A stretch of DNA of 64,000 nt, from positions 496,001 through 560,000 of the forward strand of contig CAVTFN010000003.1 of the NCBI GenBank assembly GCA_963734065.1, in the 5' to 3' direction. The notes under the pieces are model-generated. The model worked only from the letters and a program-made list of their open reading frames with translations, was not told the DNA's origin and searched no databases. Both the position numbers and the translations under genes were made by a program. This DNA is from DATBLE01 sp963734065 (lineage in GTDB: Bacteria; Actinomycetota; Thermoleophilia; Gaiellales; Gaiellaceae). Below, piece after piece: positions 60,440-64,000 of this stretch (positions are counted from its first letter, which is position 1; every line of letters begins with the position of its first letter).

Positions 60440-61402
60440 GTGGGCTCTCGCTCTCGCGTCTATGCGATCGTGGCGGCGTGTGCCGTTGCCGCCGCCGGTC
60501 TCACGGTCGGCGTCACGCTCGCGACGCGCACGCCGACGCCGAAACGTCCCGCAGGCCAGGCCGGGGCGCCGCCGCTCGTGCTCGACCTGGGCGTGCGGAC
60601 CGACCCGGAGGCGGTCGCGTTGCGCCGCGCCGACGACCTCTACAACGCCGGCAAGCGCGGGCAGGCGGGTGCGATCTTCGGACGGTACGGCTCGCTGGAG
60701 GCGCAGGTCGGCACCGCACTGGCGGCGTGGCCGTCCGGTTTCGACAGCCTGGCGGCGCTGGCGAAGGCGCACCCGCGGAGCGCTGTCACGCAGCTGAACT
60801 ACGGCCTCGGCCTCTACTGGCGCGGCGAGACCCCGGCCGCGAAAGCCGCCTGGCGCAACACCCGCCGGCGCGAGCCGGACACGGTCTATGCGCTTCGCGC
60901 CGAGGACCTGCTCTACCCGAACTTCCCGCGCGGGCTGCCCACCTTCGTGCCGAGCTTCCCGGCTCCCGCCGCCCTCGACCGGCTGTCGCCGCCGCGGCAG
61001 CTCGGCTACCTGCAGCGGCTGGCCAGGACCGGCGGTGCCCGCGGCAAGCTGCTCTACGGCGTCGCGCTCCAGCGGCTGGGCCGGCAGCTGTCGGCGCTGC
61101 GCGAGTTCGAGGCCGCAGCTGCGCTGGCGCCGGGCGACCCCGAGCCGCAGGTCGCAGCCGCGGTCGGGCGCTTCGACAAGGCCGATCCCTCGCGCACCTT
61201 CTCCCGGCTCGGCCCGCTGGCGCAGCGGTATCCGAAGAGCCAGAGCGTGCGCTTCCATCTCGGCCTCTCCCTGCTCTGGCTCGGCAGCCTTACGAAGGCC
61301 CGCGAGGAGCTCCGGCTCGCCCGCGATCTGGGCCCGAGCACCCCGCTGGGAACGGAGGCCCGCCGTTTCCTCGCCCAGCTGAGCAGGATCAAACCGCGAT
61401 GA
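60440..61402 (+). CDS. Membrane-anchored tetratricopeptide-repeat protein
   Basis: 320 residues. A single N-terminal membrane helix (IVAACAVAAAGLTVGVTLA) leads to a TPR-like superhelix (ALRRADDLYNAGKRGQAGAIF; AVTQLNYGLGLYWRGETPAAKAAW; GKLLYGVALQRLGRQLSALREFEAAAAL; VRFHLGLSLLWLGSLTKAREELRLARDL). TPR proteins scaffold complexes outside or at the membrane. GTG at 60440 after TAACGT. It is divergent from the sulfur-carrier operon. Specific role unknown. Confidence 0.85.
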   Translation: MGSRSRVYAIVAACAVAAAGLTVGVTLATRTPTPKRPAGQAGAPPLVLDLGVRTDPEAVALRRADDLYNAGKRGQAGAIFGRYGSLEAQVGTALAAWPSGFDSLAALAKAHPRSAVTQLNYGLGLYWRGETPAAKAAWRNTRRREPDTVYALRAEDLLYPNFPRGLPTFVPSFPAPAALDRLSPPRQLGYLQRLARTGGARGKLLYGVALQRLGRQLSALREFEAAAALAPGDPEPQVAAAVGRFDKADPSRTFSRLGPLAQRYPKSQSVRFHLGLSLLWLGSLTKAREELRLARDLGPSTPLGTEARRFLAQLSRIKPR

Positions 61403-61409
61403 GACGAAG

Positions 61410-61441
61410 ATGGGCCGTTCGGCCCATGGCGGACGTCCGCC
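61410..61441. repeat. Two palindromes between TPR gene and sigA
   Basis: ATGGGCC-GTTC-GGCCCAT (61410-61427) followed at once by GGCGGACGTCCGCC (61428-61441, perfect). The first has terminator-like shape but no T-run; together they may block read-through or bind a protein ahead of sigA. Confidence 0.6.
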
Positions 61442-61476
61442 GCGTCTGGCAGAGTCCCCCGGTCCTGGCGACCCGG

Positions 61477-61505
61477 TTGACGGAACAGAGGAGTGCGGCT
61501 AGCTT
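61477..61505 (+). promoter_or_regulatory. sigA promoter
   Basis: TTGACG (61477-61482), 17-bp spacer, TAGCTT (61500-61505), about 30 nt before the GTG at 61536. GGAG at 61527-61530 can serve as ribosome binding site. Confidence 0.7.
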
Positions 61506-61535
61506 GTCGGCCTTGACGGGAGGGGTGGAGCGGCG

Positions 61536-62618
61536 GTGAGCAGCACCGAGACGGCGGTCGTCGGCACGAAGGTCTCCGTCCTCGAGACCGACGAGGCCAG
61601 GACGCTCCTCGAGGCCGGCAGGGAGTCCGGCTCGCTCTCCGCGGATGAGATCACGCTCGCGCTCGACGACCTCGACCTCGACGCGGGTCAGATCGACGAC
61701 TTCTACCAGGCGCTCGACGAGCTCCAGATCGAGGTCGTGCAGGCCGAGGAAGAGGAGGACGACGCCGTCGCAGAGGAGGTGCAGGCGCAGGAGGTCTCGA
61801 CCGACGCGCTCCAGCTCTTCCTCAAGGACGTCGGACGCGTCGACCTGCTCACCGCGGCGCAGGAGGTCGAGCTGGCGAAGCGGATCGAGCGCGGCGACCA
61901 CCGGGCCAAGCAGGAGATGGTCGAGGCGAACCTCCGCCTCGTCGTCTCGATCGCCAAGCGTTATCGCAACCAGGGGCTGCCCTTCCTCGACCTGATCCAG
62001 GAGGGGACGATCGGGCTCGTCCGCGCCGCCGAGAAGTTCGACTACCGCAAGGGGTTCAAGTTCTCCACGTACGCGACCTGGTGGATCCGCCAGGCGGTCG
62101 CCCGCGCGCTCGCCGACAAGGCCCGGACGATCCGGATGCCCGTCCACGTGGTCGAGAAGCTGAACAAGATCGTCCGCTCCGAGCGGAAGCTGCGCGCCGA
62201 GCTCGGCCGCGAGCCGCTCTCGGTCGAGATCGCCCGCGACCTGGAGCTCACGATCGACGAGGTCGACCAGATCCGCCGCACCGCGCAGTCGCCGGTCTCG
62301 CTCGAGAAGCCCGTCGGCGACGAGGAAGAGTCCGAGTTCGGCCACTTCATCACCGACGAGTCGGTGCCGCTGCCCGAGGAGGCGGCGGAGGTGACGATGC
62401 GCAAGGAGACGCTCGAGAAGATCCTCGGCCAGCTCTCCCAGCGCGAGCGCCGCGTCCTGGAGCTGCGCTACGGCTTGAACGGCGAGCACCCGCGGACGCT
62501 CGACGAGGTCGGTCGCGCGTTCAACGTCACCCGCGAGCGCATCCGCCAGATCGAGAACCAGAGCCTGAAGAAGCTGCGGGCGCTGGCGGACAGCCAGAAG
62601 CTCCGCGACGTAGCTTAG
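61536..62618 (+). CDS. sigA: Principal RNA polymerase sigma factor SigA (RpoD)
   Basis: 360 residues. A short acidic N-terminal region 1.1 (VSVLETDEARTLLEAGRES, then a Glu/Asp-rich stretch) precedes region 1.2 (DALQLFLKDVGRVDLLTAAQEVELAKRIERGD), region 2 (IAKRYRNQGLPFLDLIQEGTIGLVRAAEKFDYRKGFKFSTYATWWIRQA), region 3 and region 4 (LRYGLNGEHPRTLDEVGRAFNVTRERIRQIENQSLKKLR). It is the group 1 sigma for housekeeping genes, so the TTGACA and TAnnnT boxes in this window should be its targets. GTG at 61536 behind its own promoter. Confidence 0.97.
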   Translation: MSSTETAVVGTKVSVLETDEARTLLEAGRESGSLSADEITLALDDLDLDAGQIDDFYQALDELQIEVVQAEEEEDDAVAEEVQAQEVSTDALQLFLKDVGRVDLLTAAQEVELAKRIERGDHRAKQEMVEANLRLVVSIAKRYRNQGLPFLDLIQEGTIGLVRAAEKFDYRKGFKFSTYATWWIRQAVARALADKARTIRMPVHVVEKLNKIVRSERKLRAELGREPLSVEIARDLELTIDEVDQIRRTAQSPVSLEKPVGDEEESEFGHFITDESVPLPEEAAEVTMRKETLEKILGQLSQRERRVLELRYGLNGEHPRTLDEVGRAFNVTRERIRQIENQSLKKLRALADSQKLRDVA

Positions 62619-62628
62619 GCTCGAATCC

Positions 62629-62708
62629 GCAGGGACGGGCTTCAGCCTGTCCCATGCCTTACGGTGGCGCCGGTGTAGGCTCGGAGACCGGCTGAAGGCT
62701 GTCCCTGC
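62629..62708. repeat. Composite inverted repeat pair downstream of sigA
   Basis: GCAGGGACGGGCTTCAGCC with TGTCCC (62629-62653) and GGCTGAAGGCTGTCCCTGC (62690-62708) face each other. Each unit is palindromic and the outer arms (GCAGGGAC, GTCCCTGC) are complementary, the arrangement of a REPIN. Core GGCTTCAGCC relates to GGCTTAAGCC at 36766 and 56198. Confidence 0.8.
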
Positions 62709-62729
62709 TGCCGTTGGGCTCGGGGTAGC

Positions 62730-62735
62730 TAGATT
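62730..62735 (+). promoter_or_regulatory. -10 box of the M20 peptidase gene
   Basis: TAGATT, 7 nt before the GTG at 62743. Confidence 0.45.
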
Positions 62736-62742
62736 CACGGAC

Positions 62743-64000
62743 GTGCCGCTCGACCCCGCCTGGCTCGCCGAGGTCTCCGACTGGCTCCGCATCCCCAGCG
62801 TCAGCGCCGATCCGGCACATCGGGCCGACGTCCGGGCCGCCGGCGAGTGGCTCTGCTCGTTCGTGCGCGCGGCCGGGGGCGAGTGCGAGCTGGTCGATCA
62901 CGGCGGGCGGCCGCTGGCCCTGGGCGAGCTGCGCGCGTCGGCCGACGCCGACGCCGCGCCGACCGTGCTCGTGTACGGGCACTTCGACGTCCAGCCGCCG
63001 GCGCCGCTCGAGCTGTGGGAGAGCCCGCCGTTCGAGCCGACCATCCGCGACGAATGGCTCTACGCCCGAGGCGTCGCCGACGACAAGGGCCAGCTGTACC
63101 TGCTCCTGAAGGCGGCCGTGCTGCTCGCCGCCGACGGCGCGCTGCCGGTGAACGTCCGCATCGCCTGCGACGGCGAGGAGGAGGTCGGCGGCCACTCGAT
63201 CGTCGACTGGATCGGCGACGACGAGCGCGGCGCCGACGCTGCCGTGATCTTCGACGCGCACATGCCTCGGCGCGGGCAGCCGGCGTTCTACATCGCCACG
63301 CGCGGCGTCTGCTACTTCCACGTGCGGGTGAAGACCGGCGAGCGCGATCTTCACTCGGGCTCGTTCGGCGGCGCTGCACTGTCGGCGACCCATGCGCTGC
63401 TGCGGACGCTCTCGGGTGTCCTCGCAGGGCCGGACGGACGCCTGCCCGAACCGCTGCGCAAAGGCGTCGTTCCGCCGACCGAGCAGGAGCTGGCGGACTG
63501 GTCGTCCCAGCAGGCCGGGGCGGAGGTGCTGTCGGGCCAGGGTGCGAGGCCCATGGACGGGCGCGCGGCCGAGGAGTTCTACGTCCGCACCTGGGGCGAG
63601 CCCTCGGTCGACGTGAACGGGGTCGAGGGCGGCTCGCCCCAGCTCCAGAAGACCGTGATCCCCGTCGGCGCCGAGGCGAACCTCTCGATCCGGCTCGCCG
63701 CGGGACAGAAGGTGGAGGAGATCGCGCCGGAGGTCGAACGGCTGCTGCGCGAGTCGGCGCCGGCCGGGGCGCACGTCGAAGTCGACCTCTGGTCGTCCGC
63801 GCCGCCGGGGCTGATCCCGCCCGACTCGGCGGCGATCCGGCTCGGCCAGGACGCCTTCGAGCGCGCGCTCGGCGTCCGGCCGCTGCTCCTCCGCTCGGGC
63901 GGGACCCTGCCGATCGTCCCGGCGCTCGCCGGCAGGGGCATTCCGACGATCGTCACCGGCTTCGACCTTCCCGAGGGAAACCTCCACTCGCCGAACGAGC
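62743..64000 (+). CDS. M20 family metallopeptidase, N-terminal part
   Basis: The frame runs off the right edge; 419 residues are visible. Metal-binding motifs VLVYGHFDVQPP (His, Asp), GVADDKGQL (Asp), ACDGEEEVGGHS (Glu Glu) and FDAHMPR, then the RDLHSGSFGGAALSATHALL dimerisation region characteristic of M20 dipeptidases (CNDP-like). The last part LLLRSGGTLPIVPALAGRGIPTIVTGF leads to the final metal His, still in view as NLHSPNE. It hydrolyses dipeptides or related amides in the cytoplasm. GTG at 62743 after TAGATT. Confidence 0.92.
   Translation, partial: MPLDPAWLAEVSDWLRIPSVSADPAHRADVRAAGEWLCSFVRAAGGECELVDHGGRPLALGELRASADADAAPTVLVYGHFDVQPPAPLELWESPPFEPTIRDEWLYARGVADDKGQLYLLLKAAVLLAADGALPVNVRIACDGEEEVGGHSIVDWIGDDERGADAAVIFDAHMPRRGQPAFYIATRGVCYFHVRVKTGERDLHSGSFGGAALSATHALLRTLSGVLAGPDGRLPEPLRKGVVPPTEQELADWSSQQAGAEVLSGQGARPMDGRAAEEFYVRTWGEPSVDVNGVEGGSPQLQKTVIPVGAEANLSIRLAAGQKVEEIAPEVERLLRESAPAGAHVEVDLWSSAPPGLIPPDSAAIRLGQDAFERALGVRPLLLRSGGTLPIVPALAGRGIPTIVTGFDLPEGNLHSPNE

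Overview
The window is a very GC-rich, densely packed bacterial chromosome segment. The gene content points to an actinomycete, most likely class Thermoleophilia (Gaiellales or Solirubrobacterales type). The pointers are dnaK-grpE-dnaJ-hspR-clpB with HspR at its end, DivIC/FtsB next to a DUF501 gene, metG-tatD-rsmA-ispE-glmU-prs-rplY-pth-mfd-mazG-eno in series, many GTG/TTG starts, and 4-bp ATGA/GTGA/TTGA gene overlaps. The taxonomic call is inference from gene order. No rRNA, CRISPR array, prophage or transposase gene was seen.

Layout. 1-1560 (minus): cyclodeaminase-like protein, ECF sigma factor, unknown 83-residue protein, and the start of a subtilase. 1554-8220: heat-shock operon. 8221-17195: small membrane proteins, a glycosyltransferase, a secreted zinc protease, an LCP ligase, ROK kinase and rsmI. 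17250-25225: cell-wall peptidase, metG, tatD, rsmA, ispE, a frameshifted membrane gene, tRNA-Gln, glmU, prs. 25275-36703: a structured leader, rplY, pth, two membrane proteins, mfd, two SurA-like lipoproteins, mazG, eno, pyk. 36848-43388: ftsB, DUF501, small membrane proteins, a glycerophosphodiesterase, an L,D-transpeptidase, and a CcmG-CcmH-CcdA thiol set. 43420-47015: a ferredoxin split by an intein, an orphan anti-sigma factor, a VOC protein and a flavoprotein. 47009-56794: small proteins, a NarL-type two-component pair, a radical SAM protein, MBL, CNNM, ADH, a solute-binding protein, MFS and DJ-1. 56840-60328: two cupredoxins and a sulfur-carrier cysteine module (JAMM protease, CysM, CysO-like carrier, rhodanese-E1). 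60440-64000: a TPR protein, sigA and the start of an M20 peptidase.

The most striking item is a full-length intein (precursor residues 43-354) inside a 7Fe ferredoxin. It sits exactly at a cysteine that should ligate the [4Fe-4S] cluster, so cluster assembly appears to depend on splicing. Other notable points are a family of short GC-rich palindromes lying between genes and also inside the coding frames of grpE and clpB, a structured leader upstream of rplY with mutually exclusive pairings, a CysO-like carrier ending Gly-Gly-Ala-Cys-Gly next to a JAMM protease, and a recurring TAnnnT box 6-10 nt before start codons that implies widespread leaderless transcripts.

Coordinates come from reading frames, overlaps and start-site context in the sequence. 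Family names come from recognised motifs. No database search was run.
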